A stretch of 64,000 nt of DNA, from contig CM030836.1 in NCBI GenBank assembly GCA_018105865.1, positions 388,501-452,500 on the forward strand, given 5' to 3'. The position numbers and the translations under genes are program-made. The stretch comes from Metaphire vulgaris (Eukaryota; Annelida; Clitellata; Crassiclitellata; Megascolecidae). Under the pieces are notes generated by a model. It did no database searches and was not told where the DNA came from. It was given only the letters and a program-made list of their open reading frames with translations. This document shows positions 1 through 17,922 of this stretch, one piece after another. How positions within the stretch are numbered: position 1 is the first letter of the stretch; the number at the start of each line of letters is the position of its first letter.

Positions 1-1
1 C

Positions 2-925
2 AGAGATATTCAAACTCTGAGCCTGTGCTTGGACAAGTGTGGAATCGATGTGCTGTGGAGTCCGTCGTCATCAAACACAAGTCTTCTTGAATATGCAGTC
101 GAAGAGAACTTTGTTTCTGCTGTCGGTCTTTTGTTTTCAAGAATTCCTTCTGGTCCGTCGTACGTGAATGTTATTAAGCAGGCATTTGTGCTTGCGATGA
201 GAAGGGACTTCAAAGACGTCATCAAGCTATTTTTGGTCGCTGCCCTGAATGGTCGGCTGCAAATGACGCTGCTGGAAATTTTCACTCACGCAATTCACAG
301 AGGACTCGAAGACATTGCAACTCAGGTTGTGAAACTCTCCGATTTTGACCTGAACTGTGAGGAGTGGTGGGACGGCGAGCACCCTCTGTCCATCGTCGTA
401 TTCAAACGATGCCTCCACTTGGCCGACACGCTCATCAAATGCGGGGCGGTCGTCGATGCGCCAAACAACAGAGGTGAAACGGCGCTGGTTACGGCGTGCG
501 GCCTTCACTTTGAGGACTGCTGTCAAATGCTGCTGATGCACGGCGCCAATCCCAACCATCGACCTCTGCTCGGCCTGTCTCCACTCCGGGCATGTTGCAG
601 CTCTACAAAGGACCTCCGGAAGACGGAAAGCATCATCGATATTCTGTTGAATGCAGGTCTTAACGTCAGCCACGAATCCTGGATCTATGCACTGCCCTTT
701 TCCGATTGTGAGTTTTGCAAAGCCTTGCGTCATCTCGGAAAGCAGCCGCGATCTCTGAAGCTGCTCTGCTGCGTTGCCATAAGAGCTCACCTGGCGTATG
801 TTCATCACGGCGTCAGCATCTTGAACTTCCTGGCGGGACTTCCACTCCCTTTGCCATTAAAGAAATTTGTGACGTTATGCAATGATGATGTATCTAGATC
901 ATCAGATATGAAAGCAGTTCACTGA
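2..925 (+). CDS. Ankyrin-repeat and SOCS-box (ASB-like) protein, 3' part
   Basis: The frame is open from the left edge of the window to a TGA at 923-925 (307 codons), so the 5' end of the gene lies outside. The middle of the product carries ankyrin repeats: segments such as NNRGETALVTACGLHFEDC and LLMHGANPN show the helix-loop-helix and the G-A/D-xPN turn. The C-terminus is a SOCS box: PRSLKLLCCVAIRAHL is the Elongin-BC-binding helix, and LPLPLPLKKFV matches the LPLP Cullin-5 box. Proteins of this build are substrate receptors of Cullin-RING E3 ligases; ankyrin repeats bind the substrate and the SOCS box docks Elongin B/C and Cul5. The particular ASB member cannot be named because the N-terminal repeats are missing. 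No internal intron is needed, so this is probably the last exon. Confidence 0.86.
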   Translation, partial: RDIQTLSLCLDKCGIDVLWSPSSSNTSLLEYAVEENFVSAVGLLFSRIPSGPSYVNVIKQAFVLAMRRDFKDVIKLFLVAALNGRLQMTLLEIFTHAIHRGLEDIATQVVKLSDFDLNCEEWWDGEHPLSIVVFKRCLHLADTLIKCGAVVDAPNNRGETALVTACGLHFEDCCQMLLMHGANPNHRPLLGLSPLRACCSSTKDLRKTESIIDILLNAGLNVSHESWIYALPFSDCEFCKALRHLGKQPRSLKLLCCVAIRAHLAYVHHGVSILNFLAGLPLPLPLKKFVTLCNDDVSRSSDMKAVH

Positions 926-1460
926 TCTGATCTTCATATGTCCTCAAATGCTCAAAGGATTCAATTTCTCCCTTCTTTCTGCCTCATCTTTATTTCATTT
1001 TGCTTCTTGCTTACCTACTTTCAGCCATAAAATGCATTTTGTTAACGATAATTATTGGTATGTGATGGAATTGTTTTGTTTCATTCAAATGAATTTTGTT
1101 ATCTGTGAGACTTGTTGCTTTTGTCACATTATCTGCAAAGTTTAATTGTACATGTATTTTTAAACAAGTTCCAGTTTGTTGTTGAATTTTATGTGCAGTG
1201 TTTGCATGTGCCTACAAGTGATACACTGGAGAAACTCACATCTACCAATTGTTGATTCTTTTCATATTTGTGATTTTAAACAAAAGGTGTTGAATTAAGA
1301 AGAAGTGCTGAATCTTTTTGCTATTTGATGCAAAACACAGGCTTTTGAAACCTTGGATTGATGTTCCAAATGCCAGGATTGATTGAACTTTCATTTTCTG
1401 TCATGTTTCATGAAAGCAAATTTTGATGAATTTCCTAATAAACAAGTTTTGACATTTATT
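926..1460 (+). other. 3' UTR of the ASB-like gene
   Basis: AT-rich, stop-filled sequence directly after the stop codon. It ends near a canonical AATAAA at 1437-1442. No other feature is seen in it. Confidence 0.6.
1437..1442 (+). promoter_or_regulatory. Polyadenylation signal AATAAA
   Basis: Canonical hexamer about 510 bases after the ASB stop codon, followed by a T/G-rich stretch as expected downstream of a cleavage site. A second AATAAA near 2043-2050 could be an alternative. Confidence 0.6.
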
Positions 1461-2197
1461 GTTTCTGCTCATTTGTAAATTTATTATGTAAATTTATTAC
1501 TGAATTTTGTTTATAAATTTTGAGTTTGGTACAAGTGAGCACATGATATGAAGCAATGAATCTATTCAATAGCTTTTCCAAATTGTTCATTTGTGGTGAT
1601 TCCTTGTTTTTGGTAAACTTATTGGACATGTTGACATGATCTGGATTCAAGTGAAGTCGTTTGATTCCAATCACCAATTCAAACAATCTTTCTCTGTATG
1701 GATATAAAAAACGCCGTTTCTACCCAGTTATCTGCTTCTCATCGGTCCGTCCACACAATGTACACAGATTAATTTCCCTCTCAACAACCGCATCAAGTAA
1801 TTCACCGCTTCCACCGAGACCTGTGCCTTTTTTCTTTCTTTGTCTCGTTTATTTTGCTCTTCTGATTTTAGGATAGAGCGTGAAAATTCTCTGAATATCT
1901 GCTGCAGGTGTTTTGCTTACAATATTCTTTACATCTTTCTATGTGAAAAATCCCAGACATACTGGCCATATAAAGACACAGGAATTTTCTTGGACTCACT
2001 GAGGGTAAGTACATTTTATGGGCTCCTTAACACCAATCATAATTAATAAAGGAATGGAACAACTGTGACCAATGGGCTCCTGAAGTCAACAGTTTTCAGA
2101 GGCCCATTCTGAGCCCAAAGTAAACCCCAACAGTGATCTGTGAATGTGACATCCATTTTGCTGCTCATTCAATTGTGCCAATTGCAATCAATTTGGA

Positions 2198-2364
2198 CAG
2201 TGGCGTATTTAGAATTTTGGCAAGCGGGGTGGGGAGACACTTTCGACCTGACAAGTTACAACTTTGGAAAAAAGTTGACCGACCTTTTTTTACTTGTCAG
2301 GGTCTGAGGACAGGCTAGGCCAAGACCAAAGGGGGCCATGGCCCAAGTGGTAAATACGCCACTG
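2198..2364. mobile_element. hAT-type MITE, intact
   Basis: Terminal inverted repeats CAGTGGCGTATTTAG and TAAATACGCCACTG bound 167 bp with no coding capacity. The element is flanked by a perfect 8-bp target duplication AATTTGGA (2190-2197 and 2365-2372), the hallmark of hAT transposition. Internally it holds an inverted copy of a TGACAAG-A-run-GGTC motif that recurs in other elements of the window. Confidence 0.88.
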
Positions 2365-3530
2365 AATTTGGACAAAAAGCATAAATGCTTTACAGTTGGC
2401 AAAAAACCGAATCATTGCTTTGACTATGTGATTAACTAAGCCTTAATTTAGTAATGTGTGATTCTCCCAAGACTGAGTTTCACTGCATCAATCACATCCA
2501 CGATCTGCTTTGAATATTAGGATTAATAAGAACTTATCTGCCACTCACTGCTCTTGCCCGTGGTTTCAGGAAACACGCACGAATTCTCCTCTCCTGCGGC
2601 GCAGTGTCTCTGCAGCTCAGTGACTTTCCACCAAACATTTCCTGACACGGTCAAATGTGTGCGTTGATTTGCGTTGGTGCTGAGGAAAACGTCAACATCA
2701 ACTGTTCACTTGGACAATTGAATTCCCAGCCGATTAAATTACAAGCGAGTCCATTTGAATTAGGAGTTTAGAAGACGATCAGCCAACAAGAACTTTAAGA
2801 CATTTAACAACAATGTCACGGATAAATTAGAGAAGACCAAAGGAAACACAATGTCACCAGATAAGAGTTATACGTCGATTCTTAAGCACACCGTTTAAGC
2901 CTCCAAAACAAATCACATGATCTCCAGCAAACAACATTTCACATGTCACACTAAAAACAATATATAACCAAAAAGCATTTCTTACCCAAAATCTCAGTTC
3001 TACAGTTGACAGCAAATTAGCCCGAGGTGGTTCAACCCCAAAGATCCCAAATATTTCATAAATGTCATAGAAACTGCAAATGTGCAATAATAAATGGTCA
3101 GCTCCTTAACTCCTCTCTCAAAGTCATTTAGCTAGATTTCATGAGGTTGTCGGCCAGACACTACAAACTGTGTGCGTCAAATTCAGACGCTTGGTTTGTG
3201 ATGTTCTTCAGGCTTTGACAACAGTTAAAACATGACAGCAAAAAACAAGAAAATGCTGAAAAAATTACAACTGCCTTTTAAAGATAGTTTTGGGTTTTCC
3301 TACAAAACCAGAGTGGCCAGACAAGCAACGGGGAGATTCAAATACCCATTTGCCACCCCAAAAGGCAACCATGCAATTGCAGTTTCCTACAAATATTTAG
3401 AAACAGTAGGCGCTTCAGAGAACAGCTCTAGAAATTCAACTTAAACTGCAATCGATTGTTCATAAGCACAATACAGAGGAGAAAGAATTGCAGCAATTTG
3501 AATGACGAGCAATTCAGTCGATATTCAATC

Positions 3531-3567
<37 letters not shown>

Positions 3568-5106
3568 CATTCAGGCTATTTACCCTTCCACTGCCAGGGC
3601 ATGTGCAAAATACCCTAAACCTCTTGCCCCAACATCAACATCATAATAGCAGCAGCAGCAAAAGGGCTAATAAGAAACTCAAAATGTAATATTTGGTCAG
3701 AAAGAATATCAGAGAAATATCGGAGACATCCGCCACGTCTGATCTCTATAGGGTCTTTGATTTTTCTAAAGAAACATAAATCATTCATCAAAGTCTTCAA
3801 GTTCAAATCTTTTCTGACACATTTAACGTCTCCATCACCTGCATTAAGCCGAATAACATCGATCGTCATTCCCATTTGCAAACGACACTGACAACATTAG
3901 GCAAAACTTAATATCTCAACTTCTAACGTGCGTCTGATCATCGCAGAATCAGGAAAAGTCAACAACCGTCAACAGAGAGCAAAATATCGCTCCTAGAAAT
4001 ACTAAATCACAATGCATCGGTACATCCATCGCCTGACGTAACACAAAACATGTCATGTTAAGAGAGGTCGCCTTCCATCGTCAGAAAAATCCACAACACA
4101 AAGTGCACGTCACTTACACACGATGCCTCCTCCAGCTGCACAGACCCACAGCACAAGATGACGACTCACCCAGAACAGACACATCCAAAAACAACAAGAA
4201 AAGACACTTGCAGTAATAAACCCATCGTAAAAATGCCAAAATATTAATTATGATTCATCGCTTTGTTACTCTTTTTTTCATCGGCAATCTCAAAACTCAA
4301 CAGAATTTCAACGGTCTTTACAAAAGCCGATGCAAAGACATGAACACACACACACACACACACAGAGATAATATCTAACAGCAATAAATTGTTTAATTTT
4401 GGCATTCTCTGTTAACGAAAATAAATTCTCCACTGACAATACTAAAACCATCCAACAAGCTAAACACCTTGAAAATCCAAATCCCAATCCGGGATTCGCA
4501 TCCAAAGTGAACGGATGATAAAACTGCAGCACGTGAAACGCCACTCGAGGCCAAATGGGCAGCAGACATATGGAGAGAGAGAAGCAGAAATCCTACGGCG
4601 TAAGAATATAATAACAGAACCTCTAATACAAAACTATACACAAAGCATACAACATTATGTACACATAAATAAAGAGACGGCTTCCATAGAAAAGTGACCG
4701 CTGAAACTATAAAAGCAGGCAAAAGAGTTTCATTTCAATGAAAGTCACCAAAAGTCACAGAAACGACTGAACTCACCTGAACTCACCTGAGCACTCAGCA
4801 GAAATTAATTTAAAATTTAGACAACTTCATATTCAGCAGAAAAGCAAAAATTCCACACAGTTTTACAACTGATCAAAAACTGACATCATAAAAGACGCCA
4901 TCTTCAATAAAAGCAGACAACAAAATTCACGAGAATTTCAACGCACACGGCTCTCCTTGGACGCCATGAAATTGATCGAATAATGCTGTCAAAAATACAT
5001 TACACATGGTAAAGAGAGTTATCTGAGAGAAAAAAAAACATATACAGAATAATCAGTCTAGATATTTGTTACTTTGTTACAAAGTCAATGTTAACATATA
5101 CTCTTC

Positions 5107-5111
<5 letters not shown>

Positions 5112-5168
<57 letters not shown>
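5112..5168. repeat. (AT)n microsatellite
   Basis: Uninterrupted AT dinucleotide run of about 56 bp. Confidence 0.95.
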
Positions 5169-5169
<1 letters not shown>

Positions 5170-5491
5170 GTCAGTTGTAGAGCGCAGTAATGATGTTTGT
5201 GTAATGTGATGCAGTATTTATGAAATGAAGCACTGATAATGAATCAGTTGAAAGAAGTGAGACCGTTTCCTTTGAGGACCGTCGTGGATTGACAAAAGAG
5301 CCTCAGTAGACGGCGATGAGAAAGAGTAACCGATCTAACAAGAACTTCACTACGTACAATTGCAATCAATGAAAATCACAAACAACAACAGCACCTATAA
5401 GCAGAATCATACATCATCTCAGCTAGCTCAACAATCCCAGCATGCACCTACGTACAAAGGTATAACAATTACAAAATATACCAGATGCACA

Positions 5492-5518
5492 ATATATATA
5501 TATATATATATATTCATC

Positions 5519-5550
<32 letters not shown>
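5492..5550. repeat. Compound (TA)n microsatellite
   Basis: Two TA runs split by a short interruption (TTCATCTACATACA). Confidence 0.92.
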
Positions 5551-5913
5551 CATATGTATCTAATATATATTCACGATAAGTTATTCATGCGCGCGCACAC
5601 AGATGCACGTGCAGCATAGGAATAGTTACTTCAGGAAACAGAAGACACAAAGACAATAAACACCGATACATAAATGCGCATCATCCGTACGGCGCCTAAA
5701 TCAGTAAGAAATTACAGAATGATATAAAATAGCTAGTGTCGAGGCACACGGCTTCCGTCTTAGTGTCCGCCAATCCGTCACACATCAAAGAGAGTCAATG
5801 AGTTGCAAAAAACAAATCAGCAATTTGACGATCGGAGCATCGACCTCCTCTCAAGCGGCAAATGCTGTCGCCCTCTCTTCTTCTTCTTCTTCTTCTTCTT
5901 ACGACGATCATCA

Positions 5914-13864
<7,951 letters not shown>

Positions 13865-14268
13865 TCCGCCGCCCAAGTCGATGACCGAGATCGAGAAAAG
13901 CGAAGAAATTCACCAAATTCGAAGTCCTCTTCAATATGCAAATGACTGTCTTAAGGGCTCGCAGTCTAGGGGCTGGTGCAGTGGGGCGACTCAACGGCGC
14001 TCGGCGACGGCGAAAGACGCTTCGATCGGCGGGCGACGGGCGACGGACGCAACTGGACGGGAACCGGGGGCTGTCATCCGAACGAAGAGCACAAAAATCA
14101 ACGAAGAATTTTCCTCTTTTTTCACAGAATTAATAATTCATTAACGACGACGACGTCCGCCATCTTCCCTTTACGAACGACGACGACCGATGCTGTTGCC
14201 GCCAATCCCTTTCGCTGAAAACCGTAGAAACACAGACTGGTCAAAACACGTGATATCAACATTATCAA
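13865..14268. promoter_or_regulatory. 5' flank of Gαq (presumed promoter and 5' UTR)
   Basis: GC-richer, CpG-containing sequence directly upstream of the Gαq start, on the promoter side. No TATA box or further coding exon is recognised, and the transcription start is not defined. Confidence 0.4.
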
Positions 14269-14382
<114 letters not shown>

Positions 14383-14514
14383 GATGATTATGTGCTCGTG
14401 CGCTGACAACAGGAATCGTGTTTTCATCTGAGAAACACAATAGCACAACTCTTCTATTGCGCTACTATAGTGATGCATAGAGCAACCCATTAGGATTCAC
14501 TTCTTGATGAGCAT

Positions 14515-15300
14515 CAAATGGCTTATCATCTTTTTGCCCATGGTGCTCAAACTCTCATCTCTTTTTATAAATCTTCTTTAAACTCATCCCTAGAGACTTT
14601 ATTGAAAGTTTATTCATTGCCTTCACTAATACTCAGTCACGGATGGATTCAAATAAACTTTCAAATTCATCAAAGCCGAGTTATTGCTATTAGGTACTCC
14701 AGATCAATTGACCAAATTTGAATCTCTGAAATCTGTAGTACTAGGAGGTTTTACTGTTGTCCCTAGAAGTACTTCTGTTCGCAACTAAGCTTGGCGTGAG
14801 ATTTGACTCTTCCATCTCTTTCAGTAGCCACATGAATTCAATCTGCAAAATGTCTCTTTATCATATTCGGGACATCTATCGCATCAGACATCTACTCCCT
14901 AACCCTGTTCTTATTCAGTTAGCTAATGCATTGGTATCTAGTCGCCTCGATTATTGCAATTCCCTGCTTTTCGGCATCACAAATTAAAATATGCAGAAAC
15001 TCCAGAGTCAAATTTCAAAGTTCCAAGATTCGAACATATAACTTCTGCTAGACAGTCCCTACATTGGCTTCCTATCAAATACCGAATCAATTATAAAATG
15101 TCTTTTTTATTTAAAACCATGCTATATAATGAACCCAATTAGGCCACCAGGCCTCCACCTTAAGATGTGACTTATCCATCGACCTACTACTCAGTCCACT
15201 AGGTATTCAGCAGGACTTTCATTTGTCGTTCCTCATTCTCGCACATTCATTGGCACTAGTTGTTTCTCTCTGTGTGGTCCTATGCTCTGAATTTGTCTGA
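14515..15300 (+). mobile_element. L2-like LINE fragment (reverse transcriptase C-terminus)
   Basis: Pieces in different frames read LGVRFDSSISFSSHMNSICK, YHIRDIYRIRHLLPNPVL, LVSSRLDYCNSLLFGI and SLHWLPIKYRINYK, the conserved end of L2/CR1-group pol proteins. Frameshifts separate them, so the copy is dead. Confidence 0.85.
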
Positions 15301-15426
15301 AATTCATTATCAATAATTATCACATCGAATAGCTAACACTTTATCATCTTTCAGATCCGATCTTAAACATAGCCCCTTGACATGGTCTAAGAGGTATTAG
15401 GCCTACTGTCTGTGTGAAAGTCACTA

Positions 15427-15655
15427 GGGACGCCAACGGGGCTTGAACCCGCTCCGTCAGCCAGCCGCTCCAGCACCTAATCCACTCTGCCATCTTTCGT
15501 TTGACTTAGTTTATCCCCCTTAGATTGCTCCCCCGCTGTTCTGACTGATCTCTCCGGCTTGATCTGGCTCTACACTGTAATTCAATTTGGATTTCGTGCG
15601 CCTTCGGCTGATGCCCTGGGCATTATGATGGTGGCGCCATAGAAGTTGATTGATT
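15427..15655. mobile_element. tRNA-like SINE fragment plus L2-type 3' tail
   Basis: On the minus strand about 15495-15427 shows tRNA-like internal promoter boxes: A box TGGCAGAGTGGATTAGG and B box GGGTTCAAGCC. On the plus strand 15590-15655 carries a tail (GGCATTATGATGGTGGCGCC, then ATAGAAGTTGATTGATT) shared with 52110-52175. The two parts face opposite ways, so they may be two neighbouring insertions rather than one SINE. Confidence 0.45.
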
Positions 15656-15974
15656 AATTGTTTGATGACACCGCAGTGCGTCGCATATCAACCAATCGGA
15701 CCTCTTGTTACAGTCACAAATGGACCAATGAGAAGACGTGATACATTCTAATGCAATTAAAGAAAATTGGCTTGGAGGAATAATAGTATTATTCCTCCAA
15801 GGAAATTGGATCGAAGTTTATAGAAATTTTTGTTTTGTCTTAGTTTCAAATTGAAACGAAAATTGTCTTCATTTTTATTATTTTATCTTTCACTTGAAAA
15901 TTCGTAATTTTCATTGACATTAAGCTGCTCAAATCAATGTTAAACCATTTACTTTGGAATTTGGAAAGTTCTTT

Positions 15975-16309
15975 GGGGTCGTCCATAAATTACGTCACGT
16001 GAATTTGGCACTTTTTTGACCCCCTACGTAACGCGACGTCACAAAACGTCGGACTCCCTAAAATATGACGTCACAACGCCCCCATTTTCGTCTTCCGTAA
16101 AGTCTTGACAAGCAAAAAAGGTCATCCTTGTATTTTTTCCTCTCCAAAATCCCTGACAAGCAAAAAAGGTCAAAGGTCATGACCTAAATTTTAAAAGCCA
16201 TGACCTAAATTTTTTTGCGTGACGTCACATTTACGGAAACCCTCCGTCGTCACACTTCGTGACAAATGTCCGGACACCCTAACCGCGTGACGTTTTTATG
16301 GACGACCCC
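15975..16309. mobile_element. MITE, GGGGTCGTCCATAAA family
   Basis: Ends GGGGTCGTCCATAAATTACG and GTTTTTATGGACGACCCC form terminal inverted repeats around 335 bp without coding capacity. Flanked by TTT on both sides (possible 3-bp duplication). Contains two copies of TGACAAGCAAAAAAGGTC at 16106 and 16154. Confidence 0.82.
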
Positions 16310-16672
16310 TTTTTCGAGGCGAGTGCATAATATGCGGCTGAATGGTGAATTTTACTAGACTTTTATCAAAAAATAGGGTTTCACAAGTGAAAAAGGTCCG
16401 GAAGTCCGGTGGGGGATGCATCCCCACTCATCCCCACGTGGAACCGCCACTGCTCACGACGCCCCCTCCAACCGACTAGTCGATCGGACTAAATGGGACT
16501 AAATGCGCGTCTGTCTTGGCGTCCATCAGCGCAGCTGCAATCGAGGGATTCGAGGGTAGGCCAACATCACTGCAGATAGCCTAAATTAAACGCCCTACAG
16601 TAAGAATATAAGAATGTTAAGTTTTCATCTAATTAGGGATGAAGCGATTGCCAAACAGCTGTCAAGATTTGG
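16310..16672. other. Non-coding spacer before the LTR element
   Basis: No gene seen. GGAACCGCCACTG at about 16441-16453 looks like one end of a CAGTGGCG-type hAT MITE, but no matching left end was found. Confidence 0.4.
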
Positions 16673-16929
16673 TGTAGCGAATTTAGATAATAGAGTAGAA
16701 CCCTTAGTAGCAATAGACGCAAGTGAGCCATTAATAATTCATGAGCTTAATCCTTTGACAGGTAGCCGCCCGCATAGGTAGATAGGCCCAATATAATAAT
16801 GATAGATTGACCGAGTAGAGCAGTAAGGCTAAGAGATAGGTGATTAATGTATAGCGCGCAGCAATTAAAGGGCAGCGATGAGTGCGAGCTAGTGAGATGA
16901 GTGCAAGCGTTAGTGGCCGGCAGAAATCG

Positions 16930-16937
16930 TATAAATA
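16930..16937 (+). promoter_or_regulatory. LTR TATA box
   Basis: TATAAATA in the 5' LTR, repeated at 21277-21284 in the 3' LTR, placed as expected for the U3 promoter of the element. Confidence 0.6.
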
Positions 16938-17114
16938 GCCGGTTCTGCCACAGATCAGGACCGATAGCCGAGGCGGCGTGTGATGGTAAGAAGGTCCATA
17001 TAGGTGCGTATATGTGTTTTGGATAGTGCACTGTGCACCCTATGCACCCTATGCACCCGTAGGAAGAGTGCACCCTGAGGTTAAGGAAGCACCCTGAGAT
17101 TAAGTGCACGGTGA

Positions 17115-17270
17115 GAGGTGCATTGCGAAGGTGCATTGCGAGAGGTGCATTGCGAGAGGTGCATTGTGAGAGGTGCATTGCGAGAGGTGCATTGCGAGAG
17201 GTGCATTGTGAGAGGTGCATTGCGAGAGGTGCATTGAGAGAAGTGCATTGCGAAGGTGCATTGCGAGAGG
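17115..17270. repeat. 13-14-bp tandem array in the 5' LTR
   Basis: Eleven units of the type GAGAGGTGCATTGC with 12- and 14-bp variants. Confidence 0.93.
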
Positions 17271-17686
17271 GGCGGTGCGATAGGTGTGGAGAAAGGTAAG
17301 GTGCACGGAGAGAGGCAAGGCGCACGGAGAGAGGCAAGGTGCACGGTGAGAGGTAAGGTGCACGGTAAGAGGCAAGGTGTACGGCGAGAGGCAAGGTGCA
17401 CAGTGAAAGGTAAGGTGCACGGAGAGGAGTAAGGTGCACGGAGAGTTAAGGGAGAGGAAAGAGGATACATTGAGAGAGGGATTAAGTGTGGAGTATAGGA
17501 ACGGAGTGCAGGTAAAGTGCGCAGAGTGACAGGTGGTAGTAAGAGAGCCTGAGATCTTAGCCAAAAAGCTAAGACGAACGACCACGTGCCTTTAGTGAGT
17601 CATAACCCCGTGTGCGCCGAACCGGGCGGAGTCATCTGGAGTTTAGGAGGCGTAGGAACCTCGATAGGCCCGGTTCGCCACATAAT

Positions 17687-17703
17687 TGGTACCAGAAGTG
17701 GGG
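17687..17703 (+). other. Primer binding site
   Basis: TGGTACCAGAAGTGGGG starts 4 bases inside the 5' LTR boundary and begins with TGG, the complement of a tRNA CCA end. The priming tRNA is not assigned with confidence (a leucine tRNA is possible). Confidence 0.6.
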
Positions 17704-17922
17704 TAGGCTGCATAAGGGCAAAGCGCACTAGGCAGAGTAAGGGTAGGCTTCACAAGGGAAAATTGCATCAAGTAGAGTAAGGTAAAGGCTTGGAAGGTGT
17801 AATAGACCTGAAGAGCACCCGGAGGGCATTGATAGCGGGTTGCGGACTGGTAAGGAGTGCAAGAGCACCAAGGTGCCGGGCACTTTGATTAAAGCACCCA
17901 GTCTTAAGAAAGGTATTAGAGG

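Larger units (their letters stand above)
2373..5913. other. Spacer between the ASB-like gene and Gαq
   Basis: I find no convincing exon on either strand. It holds a (TAT)n tract at about 3533-3563, a (CA)n tract at about 4346-4366, two long (AT)n tracts, and at 5877-5900 a (TTC)n tract just past the Gαq stop codon. Part of it must be the Gαq 3' UTR, but no clear minus-strand polyadenylation signal was picked out. Confidence 0.6.
16673..17682 (+). repeat. 5' LTR
   Basis: 1010 bp, TG...CA ends, TATA box at 16930 and an internal minisatellite with 11 GTGCATTG units. Confidence 0.92.

Noticed and set aside
16747..17585. Long antisense frames with MHLSQCTSRNAP-type repeats in the LTRs
   Set aside because: The stop-free LTR minisatellite is open in several frames at once; the real coding strand of the element is plus.
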